DNA from: Vermamoeba vermiformis
Taxonomy: Eukaryota; Tubulinea; Echinamoebida
NCBI GenBank assembly: GCA_045837725.1
Contig: JBEWZL010000084.1
Span: forward strand, 513,737-577,736
Length of the DNA stretch: 64,000 nt
Direction: 5' to 3'
In this document: in pieces, positions 34,831 to 44,567 of the stretch
How the letters are laid out: each line of letters begins with the position of its first letter
Position numbering within the stretch: the stretch's first letter is position 1
The notes under the pieces: model-generated
The model's database searches: none
Seen by the model: the letters and a program-made list of their open reading frames with translations, nothing else
What the model was told of the DNA's origin: nothing
Position numbers and translations under genes: made by a program

Positions 34831-35060
34831 AACTTCACACATCCAAAGCAAATCGTATTTTGACATTTCTGAGTACATCTTGGCTTGAAATAATTTTTAA
34901 ATCCATTTTGGTTGAGAAGGGTACATTTAAATCGATACCCCAAGCCACCAGCATTTTTTATAAATCAAAGAAGAGGTAAAGTAATCTGAGTTGAGCTTAT
35001 TATTTGGTTGGGGTTAATTTTTGTTTATTTTCATTATTTTTTGGATGTGAAAGTCTCAAT
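34831..35060. mobile_element. Small rearranged element of the same family
   Basis: The left end CTTCACACATCCAAAGCAAAT at about 34831 and the right end TTATTTTTTGGATGTGAAAG at about 35035-35054 are inverse to each other. The interior contains an inverted piece of the arm sequence seen at 46510-46560. The right tip lies about 56 bases upstream of the beta-propeller gene start. Confidence 0.6.
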
Positions 35061-35112
35061 CTTTAAAATCCTATGTTATTTCTCACCAATTCTTCACATT
35101 TACCTCACACCC

Positions 35113-36732
35113 ATGCTTCCGTCACTGGTAGTTGTTGAAGAGTTAAGTGGAACTCTTGGCTTGTATGATTTAGAAGGAGTACAAAAAGGTCAAATATACA
35201 TTGGAGCAAAGCCCCATGAAATTCTACTACACTACCACAAAAGCCGGTTGTTAGCTTTTGTATCAATATTTGGATTGTCTGATTATGACAGCAAAGTAGG
35301 AGATTCTGACTGCTTTATAAGTGTAATTGATATGCAACACTTTTGTGAAGTGGCTCGTTTCTCCACCTTCAAAACTGGAGAGTTAATAGAGCACTCTCAA
35401 AAAGCTCCCCATGGCTTAGCTGTATCTATAGATGGACAGTATTTATTTTGCAACACAGAATTCAAATCAGATAAAGTTTGTCCTAGTATATTGCAATACG
35501 ACCTTAGCGACATTCTTCCTTCCACAACAGTATCTTTAATCCCTCCAAAAAATATATTCACATTACATTCTGCAAGCTCATCCCATAATTTGATCATTCA
35601 CCCATCTATGCCACACATGATTTTATTGATGGCAGGTGCCCAAGGCATAGCTTTGTTTGACATTGATAAAAGCATTGTGGTTAAAACTTTTACTCCCCCT
35701 CAACCTGTTAGAGGACTGTGCCACTCACCTCAAGGCCTTCTGGTCAGTGGTTTAAACAAGTTGTATGAAATTGATTTGGAGCTAAATCTAATCCGTGAAA
35801 TTAATGGATTAAATGTTCACCAACTTATGTACTCTGAAGTATCCTCTGACGGAAAAATTATTGTTGCCCCTGCAGTTTTAAACAGCCAAGTCCTTTTGAT
35901 AGACTATGTAACAGGGAAGGTAATTAATCGAGTATGCACTGGGTTAGCTCCTCTCCATGTTTCAATAACTCCTGACTCAAAGATTGCCTTTGTTACTAAT
36001 GCTTGGGACTACTGTATTACAAAAGTCAGCTTGGAAGATTTTTCAGTGGCAAACTTAAAAGTTGGAAGAGGTCCAAATGGCATAGCTAGTTGCTTTCTTC
36101 CCTCTCCTTATACGAGAAAGAAGAAACGACTGGCTTTTGTATCTTCGTTTTCTGCAAAAGACTTTGAAGATATGAAAAACACAATGGATATCCTTATGAA
36201 TTTAAAATGGTGGGCAGAGACTTTGAATCAGAAAGGGGGTCTTTTACTTGAGGACAACTCTCTTCTTGTTGCATTTGAGATTGAATGGTCATTGTTTGAT
36301 GATGAAGCTGATTCTCAAAGGCAAGCAGATATTATAAGATCTATTGATGGTGTATATGATGTGATCATTATTACTAAGAGCCTCCAACAAGTACAACATA
36401 ATTCAAACGTGATCTTCTTACTGGACAGTCCTGCAATCCTGCAGGTTTCTGAAGCAAAGATAATGTTAAATGACGATGACATTTGCAGCCACTTAAAGAA
36501 AAACTCAATCAATGTAGAAGGGAATAACTATCACCAAGGGGAGTTGCATTCTCTCTCAATGTTTGACAGCTGTTTTTGGCAGAGATTTTCTTATAAAACA
36601 ACAATCTTGGGACAGATTGCCTATTTAGTAGGAAATATTTTGAAGAGGTACTTTGTTTACAGATCTACTCTACAAAAATATGTTGAACAAACATTTTTGG
36701 GCAAGTTAACTCTGGAGATTTCAAGCCAATAA
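35113..36732 (+). CDS. Beta-propeller (YVTN-like) protein with unclassified C-terminal domain
   Basis: Intronless, 539 residues from ATG 35113 (MLPSLVVVEELSGTLGLYDL). An upstream in-frame extension is rejected because it is transposon sequence. Residues about 1-360 form repeats of 40-50 residues typical of a YVTN/YncE-like propeller (HGLAVSIDGQYLFCN, LHVSITPDSKIAFVTNAWD, VGRGPNGIAS). The C-terminal 175 residues (from KKKRLAFVSSFSAKDF) are alpha/beta and I do not recognise them. No signal peptide is clear. The role in the cluster is unknown; propellers can be enzymes (for example cyclases or synthases) or scaffolds. Confidence 0.65.
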   Translation: MLPSLVVVEELSGTLGLYDLEGVQKGQIYIGAKPHEILLHYHKSRLLAFVSIFGLSDYDSKVGDSDCFISVIDMQHFCEVARFSTFKTGELIEHSQKAPHGLAVSIDGQYLFCNTEFKSDKVCPSILQYDLSDILPSTTVSLIPPKNIFTLHSASSSHNLIIHPSMPHMILLMAGAQGIALFDIDKSIVVKTFTPPQPVRGLCHSPQGLLVSGLNKLYEIDLELNLIREINGLNVHQLMYSEVSSDGKIIVAPAVLNSQVLLIDYVTGKVINRVCTGLAPLHVSITPDSKIAFVTNAWDYCITKVSLEDFSVANLKVGRGPNGIASCFLPSPYTRKKKRLAFVSSFSAKDFEDMKNTMDILMNLKWWAETLNQKGGLLLEDNSLLVAFEIEWSLFDDEADSQRQADIIRSIDGVYDVIIITKSLQQVQHNSNVIFLLDSPAILQVSEAKIMLNDDDICSHLKKNSINVEGNNYHQGELHSLSMFDSCFWQRFSYKTTILGQIAYLVGNILKRYFVYRSTLQKYVEQTFLGKLTLEISSQ

Positions 36733-36740
36733 TAGATATC

Positions 36741-37100
36741 CAAGACGATCACATCCAAAAAATATGAAAAAATAAAAAATAATTACCCACCCATCCAAAT
36801 AATAAGCCCAACTCAGGATATTGACTTCTATTAAGGTATTAAGTTGGTATAAGCAAAGGCTGTATTTTACAATCAGTTAGTAAGCTATCAAATATTTTAT
36901 TTCATTTTAAACATCTGCTGGTCCAAAATTAAAAATTCAGGCTCAAAAAAAGCCCCATTACAAAATCTCAAACGATGAGAATAATTATCATCAAGGGGTA
37001 TAGTGAATGCTTTCGCATTATGATAGATAGGAAGTCCAGCTACTTTTCTAACTCTCTGCCACTGGTTTGAGCTAAGATCTGTAAAGCTTTGGATGTCATT
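36741..37100 (-). repeat. Transposon-derived segment: left terminus plus gene fragment
   Basis: It begins nine bases after the propeller stop with CAAGACGATCACATCC, the family terminus, and arm sequence to about 36900. It then runs into the reverse complement of the element's plus-strand gene (36930-37090, matching 44680-44860). No right terminus is visible. Confidence 0.7.
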
Positions 37101-37366
37101 TTACAACCTGTACTTGTAGATGTACGATAAAAAATTGGGGTAATTGGGTCAAAAAAGTTAGTTGGCAAATTATTACCACTTTTATAATTATTTGAAGTTG
37201 TGTTATGGCTGCAGTTGGTTCATTAGTTCAAAGCAGCAAAATTAAAAATACCCTTAAATTCATGTTAATGTGACTATTATTAACTTTCATCCAATGTCAT
37301 TGAGTTTTAGGTTGCAATTTTTGAAAATTTCCAATTTTTTTTAATGGAGACTTGTGGAGATAAGGA

Positions 37367-39097
37367 ATGGGGATGATTCGAAAGCTAAAGCTCCATCAGT
37401 ATTGGGCATCAGTATTTTTAATCATTGGAAAAGCAGGCACTATGCCCATTTTTTCTTTGTTGTATGGAAAACTACTGGGCAGTCTATCTGATAGTACTCT
37501 CTTTATGCAATACATATTCTATATCGGAATGGTCAATGTGGGGAGTTTTTTTCTAGATTTTTTCTATATCTATTTAATGCAGCAAGTTGGTCCAAAAGTG
37601 GCAGCAAGACTTAAAAAACAAATAGTAAAAGAGCTTATGAAAAAAGACAGTACTTTCTTTGCAAATAGCTCTTCAGGGGCGTTGAACAACTCTTTCTTAG
37701 CAGAGACAAATGCAGTCAAAGGATTTTGCTCTGCAGTACTTCCAGAGTTCCTACGAAACACATTTATGTTACTTTGGTATATGGGAATTGCTGCATACAT
37801 AAATTATATATTCTTTGTTGTAATGTTTGTGACAAGTGGATTGACAATCACTATCTCTTTACTGACCAGCACATTTGAGAAGCTAACATCAAGGAAAGTT
37901 GCAGAAGAAAAAAATCTAGCAAAAACTCAGGCAGAGATTACATTCAATTGGCAAGTCATTCGAGTATTTGCACGACAAAGCCATTTTAAAGCAAAGATAA
38001 AGGATCACCTACAAAGAGTGTTATCAGTGGAGCACAAGTTAGCAATCATTTTAGCAAGCTCTTCAGCACTGTCATTTGCAATATCAAATGGATCACTGTT
38101 GCTTGTGGGCTATTTTGCTTTAGATTTATACAATTCTTCCACTATCACTATATCAGATATCTATACTGTTTGGTCAGCAAGCTTGCTAGTAGCATTGCAT
38201 TCAAAAATTATAGCTCAAAGAGTGAATGAGGTCAAAGATACTGTGGCAGTACTTAGAAGTATGGAAAGAACCATAAGCTTTGGAAAAAGCCATTATGTTG
38301 ACATTCCCCCAACCAACTATGACCTATCCTCTCCTACTGTTGAATTCAACAATGTCTCTTTTACTTACCCGAATTCTTCAAAGGCAGCAATCTCAAACAT
38401 CAATATTGTATGTTCTGCAAATACAATGACTGCTTTGGTAGGTGCTTCAGGATCGGGTAAATCAACATCCTTATCTCTGCTACTCAAATTACACCAAAAT
38501 TATGAGGGTAGAATATCTGTAAACGGAGTCAATTTGCAGGACATCAGTTCTTCCAATTACTATGAATCCATTGGTTATGTTGCACAAGATGTGAGGCTAT
38601 TTTATGGAACCATTGAGGAAAATATTCGATTTGGGATTGACAATTGCTCAATATATGAAGTAGAAGAAGCTGCTCGTAGGGCCAATATTCATGATTTTAT
38701 TATGCACTTACCTGAAGGTTACAAAACTATTATTGGTGAGCAAGGAGTTAACCTTAGTGGAGGTCAAAAGCAACGTATGGCTATAGCAAGAGCTTTGATA
38801 CGAAATCCTAAAATTTTGATATTTGACGAGGCAACTAGTGCACTTGACTCCACATCTGAAACTATGATACAAAAATCCATTGAAACTCTCAGTACCAGCA
38901 TAACTGTAATTGTTGTTGCTCACCGTTTAAGCACTATCATTAATGCTACCAAAATTTATGTGTTTAGTGAAGGCAGAATAGTAGAAGAAGGGAATTATCA
39001 AAATTTGATTGCCCGCAATGGATTCTTTACCTCTATGGTGACTGCCCAGCAACTGGAAAAGGAAGACCAGACTAGACAGAGGAGTTACACTTCATAA
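37367..39097 (+). CDS. ABC half-transporter, ABCB/exporter type
   Basis: Intronless, 576 residues. The N-terminal transmembrane domain (about 1-300) has around six hydrophobic spans. The nucleotide-binding domain has Walker A GASGSGKST (about 359), Q-loop YVAQDVRLFYG, signature LSGGQKQR (about 463), Walker B ILIFDEATSALDS (about 484) and H-loop VVAHRLSTI. The TMD-then-NBD order and length fit a half-size ABCB exporter acting as a homodimer or heterodimer. In this cluster it is the obvious candidate for exporting the product or protecting the producer. No mitochondrial presequence is evident. Confidence 0.92.
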   Translation: MGMIRKLKLHQYWASVFLIIGKAGTMPIFSLLYGKLLGSLSDSTLFMQYIFYIGMVNVGSFFLDFFYIYLMQQVGPKVAARLKKQIVKELMKKDSTFFANSSSGALNNSFLAETNAVKGFCSAVLPEFLRNTFMLLWYMGIAAYINYIFFVVMFVTSGLTITISLLTSTFEKLTSRKVAEEKNLAKTQAEITFNWQVIRVFARQSHFKAKIKDHLQRVLSVEHKLAIILASSSALSFAISNGSLLLVGYFALDLYNSSTITISDIYTVWSASLLVALHSKIIAQRVNEVKDTVAVLRSMERTISFGKSHYVDIPPTNYDLSSPTVEFNNVSFTYPNSSKAAISNINIVCSANTMTALVGASGSGKSTSLSLLLKLHQNYEGRISVNGVNLQDISSSNYYESIGYVAQDVRLFYGTIEENIRFGIDNCSIYEVEEAARRANIHDFIMHLPEGYKTIIGEQGVNLSGGQKQRMAIARALIRNPKILIFDEATSALDSTSETMIQKSIETLSTSITVIVVAHRLSTIINATKIYVFSEGRIVEEGNYQNLIARNGFFTSMVTAQQLEKEDQTRQRSYTS

Positions 39098-39119
39098 AAA
39101 CTTTAACTTCTAATGTTTA

Positions 39120-39509
39120 TTATGACATTTCTACAGAAGAGCTCTCTCGGGTGGTGTAAGACACTATTCCACCTGCCACTCTTTGTTGTTTAAATAAAGC
39201 AACAGCTACCAAAATTACAATAAAGCCTCCTATGACACCATAAATTACTATTACTGCAATTGTTTGAGGTAGAGGATATGTTTGCACCAAAATAGCAGAT
39301 TTATCACCAGCACACATTTGGGATGTGCACAATACAGGCCATATTTTAGTCTTTGCATAACAGTCATCATCAGTAGCACAGGGGACACATGTTCCACCAT
39401 TACAAACTGGAAGGGTTAATGGACAGTCTTCTAATGTTTGACAAGGTAATTGAAGGTAAACCAAAGAGAGGCAGGAAAAAAATATGATTATTGACAATAG
39501 AGTTTGCAT
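39120..39509 (-). CDS. Small Cys-rich type I membrane protein
   Basis: A single exon, 129 residues. It has a signal peptide (MQTLLSIIIFFSCLSLVYLQ), an ectodomain with ten Cys in about 55 residues (CQTLEDCPLTLPVCNGGTC), one transmembrane helix (IAVIVIYGVIGGFIVILVAVA) and a short Ser-rich tail. It resembles small amoebal surface proteins with repeated CxxxxDC units. Function unknown. Its stop lies 22 bases from the ABC gene stop (convergent). Confidence 0.7.
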   Translation of the reverse strand: MQTLLSIIIFFSCLSLVYLQLPCQTLEDCPLTLPVCNGGTCVPCATDDDCYAKTKIWPVLCTSQMCAGDKSAILVQTYPLPQTIAVIVIYGVIGGFIVILVAVALFKQQRVAGGIVSYTTRESSSVEMS

Positions 39510-39690
39510 GCTGATTTTATTAGTTGCTTTCTATTCCAAACAAAAAATATATTCAAATAAGAGTGCTTTGCTGAAAGGAAAGAAAATGGAAATTTGTGGA
39601 TTTTTTTTTTGATTTTTATTTTTAAGATGATTTTTATTTGCCTTTTTAATTAGCCTTTTTAATTAGCCTAAATTCAAGTGAACAACAACA

Positions 39691-41178
39691 ATGAAGTGTC
39701 TTTTTTGGTTGAGTTTTTTTCTCCCTTCAGTTTTGGGGGTAATGATTATCTCTCAGCCCCAAAACATATCTGGTGTTTATCCGTTTGTAAAACTGACATT
39801 TGCAAACACTCCTGCCGAAATTAATGTGCCGCCACAAATTCCTCTGAAAGGCAAGCTTACGCTGCCTGGACCTCTTGCTTATGGAAATATTCTTCTGCTG
39901 CCCAGAGCTGGAGGATCATTTACAGCAGTGATTAGTGAAATGATATACACATTTCTGCCAAGAGCTATTGTAATTGTTCCTAGCTCTCCATCCGAACCTG
40001 GAATTGAAGAATTCTTCATGGATGATTATGAAGAAACAAAAAAATGGCAAATACCCATTGGAACAATGGGGTTTTTCCCCGGCATCTCTTTATTGCAGTC
40101 AGGCTTGCTTGATAATGGTACTGCTGATGTAGAGCTTGTATTTGGTATGTGAACACACCACAAAATTGTTGCTAACCAGTTCCAGATGAGAATGGTTGGC
40201 ATTCGTTTGCCTACAATCCTGCTTGGATTGTATTGTACACACTAGTCTCCATTGGAGCACTTGTTGCCTGGGCTATCTCCATCTCAAGATTTGTGGCTTT
40301 TGTAAAAGCATCCGGTTTTCAGCTCTCACTAGCACAGGTTACCTTGCTTATACAAATGATTATAAACCCAAGTAAGTATGAAATTTTTGCCCTTTACTTT
40401 ACTAATCCTATTTTTCAGCTCTTTTTTACTGGTGGGTTACTGGCGCAGGTTATTCAATTCCTGCCCTACAGTTCCAAGTTCAAACGTTTATTGAACAGTC
40501 CATACCTTCTGGAGCAGTGACAATTTGCATTTTTTTGTCTGCATTTTTCTGGTAAGTACATCCCTTAGTGAAATAATCCCTCTAACTTTTGCCAGGCATG
40601 AACTGATTACAATGTCTAAAATTCGAGTTACTACATTCATTGTTGGACTAAAAATACCAGCTCTTATTATTGTTTGTTTGGTGATGTTTCTTTTATACGC
40701 AGTTAGTGTGGCGTTTGCAACTTTAAATGCTATCAGTTTAGAATCACTATATAGCCTTTCAAGGTTGAAGATTTCTGTTGATCTGGCTATTAATGGAGTC
40801 GCCTTCATCTATTATTCCATTATTGGAAGTTTGGTGCTCATTCGAGTACGCAAGTCTCCTGGAGAAAGAACTGCAAAACAAGTCAAAAAGGTAGGGTCTT
40901 CCTGCACTGCTCTTTGCTAAAATCTCCCACAGACGACTGTTCGATTTCTGCTGGTGGCCATCACCATTCTTCTCCGCATCACAGGACTTGCCTTCCATTT
41001 GGATGAAATAATGTTCAAACAAACTGGAACATACTTTATTCTGACAGCAGCAGCTTTTCGAATGTCTTATTGGCTAATGTTTTTCTCAATGGTTGCAACA
41101 AATATCTTTTTGTGCTTAGGGTTCAGAACGCCAGAAAAAGTTACAGGTTCTTCAAGAGCAACAAAAACTTCTAATTAA
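39691..41178 (+). CDS. Seven-transmembrane protein with secreted-type N-terminal domain
   Basis: Five exons, 39691-40144, 40186-40371, 40419-40551, 40596-40890 and 40933-41178, 437 residues, all phases consistent. It has a signal peptide (MKCLFWLSFFLPSVLGVMI), an ectodomain of about 150 residues that could be PA-like (GNILLLPRAGGSFTAVISEM), and then seven hydrophobic segments from WIVLYTLVSIGALVAWAISI to MSYWLMFFSMVATNIFLCL. No class C or class A fingerprint is clear. It is probably a receptor-like or trafficking 7TM protein. A role in the metabolite cluster is unproven. Confidence 0.7.
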
Positions 41179-41620
41179 TAAAGTCCCTTTCATTCTTTTT
41201 TCCAGCCTGTTTAAAGCATCATCCAATTTCCTTGGCAATTGCTTCACCCTCGGTTAGATATGTCAAAGGAGTAGCAGGTAAGGCAATTGACTGCAATTTA
41301 AATAACATCAATACATTGGTAACCGCCAAATATTGGCAGCAACATGATAACCTTTCAGATCCAAAAATTGCACACTTACATCCATCAAATTTGAGTTCCA
41401 TTATCATTTTTGGTTAGAAATAAGGCAGATCTACGTTCAATCTTGTCTCCTTTTTATTTAATTTCAAAAATGGTTGTAAACAGTACAACTATTACTGTTT
41501 ACTATGGTTAACTAACAGGAGACAACAGCAAACTTTGAATGTTGAAGATCCACTTCGAAACAAAACTGTGTACAAGTGGAATGTCCTTCATAGTATATGA
41601 ACCTAAATCATATGATTAGA
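41179..41620. other. Intergenic, possible exon remnant
   Basis: Open frames occur on both strands between 41219 and 41417 without recognisable features. A TTTTTTCCAG acceptor-like string near 41200 could mark a further exon, but nothing ties it to the 7TM gene, which already has a stop. Confidence 0.35.
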
Positions 41621-42648
41621 CTAAGCAGTTAGCTGAAACTTACAATACAGAGGAAAAGACGCTATAAGCTCCACTGCCTCATTAAAATCTTGAAGTGCAA
41701 CTTTCCAAGCATATTCAACTCCTTGCTTAGCCAAGGAGGATAAATACAATCTAATGAAATTAGAGTTAACAGACACTACAATGCATTACATACTGGAGCA
41801 AGGGCATAATTTCTTCAGCTGAACTTTTTTGGGTTGAGAGGAAAAATGCAACATCTTCCATGGGATTACCATTATGAATATATTGCAAGTCAATTAAGCG
41901 TATCAACTCTTTTTCAGTGTCAAAAAAGATGTTGCTAGTGTGCAAGTCTCCATGCACAACAGTACGAGTTTGTCTAAAGGCTGATGAAATCCCTATCTTT
42001 TGACAATTAACTAATCAAGAACCAACACCTTACCTTATGGACTTGTTGGACTTTTTTATCATAATGAAGATAACCAGAAGAGAATGTTGGATCTTTTTCC
42101 CACAACGCTTGCATTTTAGTTATAAGTTCTTCAATCAAACTTGGACCTTTAACCATCTCCAAACCTCCCCAATTCCCTACAGGGTTAGTTAGATAGTTTC
42201 TCCACTAAAGTATCCATACGAGAGTGAAATTCAGCAATAGAGCATATCAGGACTTCCTCCTCTTTAATGGAAGGGGAATAGTTAAGTTTGCTTCCTGAAT
42301 ACATTGAAAGGTCTTCAAGTAGAATCAAGTATTCATTAGGGGATGAAACTTTTGTTCCAAAGCATTTTGGAAACAACACCCTTCTTGTCTCCAACAAATT
42401 TGCATTCCTTTTTGCATATTGTGTTACTATATTTAGACATAAAATACCAACCGGTAGCTTTTTATCTCTGAATCCAATAATTCAGGAGGAGCACTAGCTT
42501 TTTTCAAAATTAACGTCTTTTCCTTTCCTTCCAGACACAAAGAAATTTTGTATGCCTTGCTGAATGCTCCAGAACCAATCTCAGCAATGCAAAACTGGGA
42601 AATATTGTAGCCAAACAGATCTAATAATATTTGCTCCATTCCATTCAA
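41621..42648 (-). pseudogene. APH/choline-kinase-like phosphotransferase, frameshifted
   Basis: About four exons. The N-lobe starts MNGMEQILLDLFGYN with ISQFCIAEIGSGAFSKAYKI (Gly-rich loop) and LILKKASAPPELL (catalytic Lys). A 44-base intron (42453-42496 by eye) joins SYR to NANLLETRR. The C-lobe has the Brenner motif HGDLHTSN (His-Gly-Asp-x2-x-x-Asn) and LIDLQYIHNGNPMEDVAFFL as the second metal site. The two halves are out of register at 42184-42192, where a tandem GTTAGTTAG duplicates four bases; with one unit fewer the frame would run on as LSNPVGNWGGLEM. Otherwise all kinase motifs are intact, so this is a young pseudogene or a base-call error. The last intron uses a weak AAG acceptor. 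A transposon terminus lies 54 bases upstream of the ATG. Confidence 0.7.
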
Positions 42649-42701
42649 AAACTAACAAAAATACGTGAGTGAGTCAAACAAATTACTGCAGTTATTTAGT
42701 G

Positions 42702-42930
42702 CAAGAATTCACACATCCAAAAAATCAATCAATAATGAAAAAATAAATAATAACTTCCTCCCTAGAGGAGTTGCTCCAGCTCATTCTGTTACCATAAATA
42801 ACGCGGAGATCAATACTACTAGGGTTTGGGACTCAAAGAAGTGCAATGAATGGTTGAACAACTCATTGAGTGCTTGAATGGCAACAAGAAAGAATAATAA
42901 TATTTAGTTTATTCTGGGATGTTACCAACA
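42702..42930. mobile_element. Internally deleted copy of the 43.4 kb element
   Basis: The left terminus CAAGAATTCACACATCC is followed by AATAATGAAAAAATAAAT. The middle (42780-42905) is the reverse complement of two separated pieces of the minus-strand gene in the full element (near 43780-43890 and 43500-43550), still reading TTRVWDSKKCNEWLNN. The right end decays near TTTATTCTGGGATGTTAC. It is a miniature derivative. Confidence 0.65.
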
Positions 42931-43423
42931 GCAAATTTATTCCTGTGGCACAACTGGGTCAAATTAAAAATGGAGTGAATGGCTCTTACTTTCAGGTTAG
43001 GAGAACTTTGCTGAGTCCTTGTGGAGGTTTGCATTTATTTTTGTTACAAACTAACTGTGTTGAAATCTAGGAGGCAAAAATTATCTTGTGCAGGGTGTCT
43101 CCTACATAATTGTTCAGCTGTCTGCTTTCACATTTTAATATCAAACTGTGATCCTGATACTGTGAGTATTCTGAAAAATGTAACATTGCACATGTAGGAC
43201 TCCTGAGTCCCTGGCAACAAATTTCTAATTTTTGTTGAAGCAAAAGTCTGTCAACATAGGAAGTGTGTGGGCTGACTTTGGCTGCTATACAAAAAATTTT
43301 GCTGGATTTACCTAGGTTAACTTGCCTCAATTTACGGAGCTTAGCATTGCTGGTTTTTTTCTTCCAATGGGCCTCATTCCATAAAGCATCAAAATAGCTT
43401 CCAAAATTGGCAAGACTACTGAA
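42931..43423 (-). other. Possible small minus-strand gene or relic
   Basis: An open frame of 124 codons (43441-43067) begins inside the neighbouring transposon terminus and runs NFGSYFDALWNEAHWKKKTS and KVSPHTSYVDRLLLQQKLEI. Because its only Met is in the terminal repeat, the native start is unknown. No family is recognised. Listed for completeness. Confidence 0.25.
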
Positions 43424-43582
43424 CAATACTATCACATCCAAAAAAATGAATAAAAAATTTATTTAAATATTGAACACACTCTTAAAAATATAACGAGCAC
43501 AAATATTATTATTCTTTCTTGTTGCCATTCAAGCACTCAATGAGTTGAAGTGTGTAGTCCTTGTCTTGTCTTACAATCTCCT

Positions 43583-44530
43583 TCAACTCTTTGAGAATTG
43601 TTTCGATGCCATCCATTTCTTCATCAAACCAAGCACTTCCATTTGGTTATCTTTTGAAGATTTCAACATATTAAGCATCATAGTTTCAATATCCACCACC
43701 TCCTGACGATGGAGACCCTTTTTTGGAGAGGGAGGATTTTTTAAGGTTGTTGGATCTGGCTTCACTTCAGTCACTTCGCTCTTAATTTTTTTCTTTCCAT
43801 CAAGGTAGTTGTTCAACCATTCATTGCACTTCTTTGAGTCCCAAACCCTAGTAGTATCGATTTCTACAATGTTTATGGTAACAGAATGAGTAGGAGCAAG
43901 TCCAGGATCAGATTTGAGGTTGACAATTTTAACATTTGCACGGGAGCCGTTTGAAGTCCTGTAGATAGCTGTAACAGTCCACCAAACATCAGAAGCCTTC
44001 AGATCCTCACTCGCATGCCAGGGGTAAGTTTAGTTTGTGTGTTGGTGGCTACATCAGTGAAGGTAATTGACTCGTAAAAATCCCGATGAATTTTTTTTGC
44101 TCCAAGGTCAATTGATTGGTTGGCATAAACACATTGCTCCACCTTTTTCTTCTTTGGTAATTTCTCTTTTGCCTTGGTTGGATTTTTTTGCTCACTTGCA
44201 ACATTTTGTTGGATTCGACTTCAGATGAGCATGTTCAGCCATTATTTGGCTTGGATCAATAGGGCCTTCATCAACATCGAGGCAAAGAATTTCATTAAGT
44301 TTTTTGGGTGACTCTGCAGGTTTTTCTATGTTGTTGTTAGGTGCTGAAGCTCCTTTCTTTGGTCTTCCTTTTTTGGATGCTGATCAGATGGCTATTTTTT
44401 TCCATGATACCAACAGCTAAATAAATATCTGGTGCTTCTTTTTCAAATGAAATGCATTAAGAAGGTCGAGAGCAGGAAGGATTGATGAAGATTGAAAAGA
44501 AGAAAGACTTTGAAAAATTGATCTCCGAAA
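43583..44530 (-). pseudogene. Transposon gene A: AT-hook protein, disrupted
   Basis: Reading on the minus strand, a proximal part contains a classic AT-hook (KKGRPKKG near 44365). It is followed by acidic text (ILCLDVDEGPIDPSQIMAEH), a Lys-rich run, a folded-looking block (VYANQSIDLGAKKIHRDFYE), a WWTVTAIYRTSNGSRANVKI strand pair, and DTTRVWDSKKCNEWLNNYLD. The last 78 codons (43816-43583) are open. At least two frame changes separate the parts, some of which could be introns. A DNA-binding accessory role for the transposon is inferred. Confidence 0.5.
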
Positions 44531-44567
44531 GAATGTTGCTCAAAATCACCAACTAGCCGTTACAAAT

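Noticed and set aside
35008-35112. N-terminal extension of the propeller protein from 35008
   Set aside because: The extension is encoded by a transposon terminus; ATG 35113 starts the conserved text.
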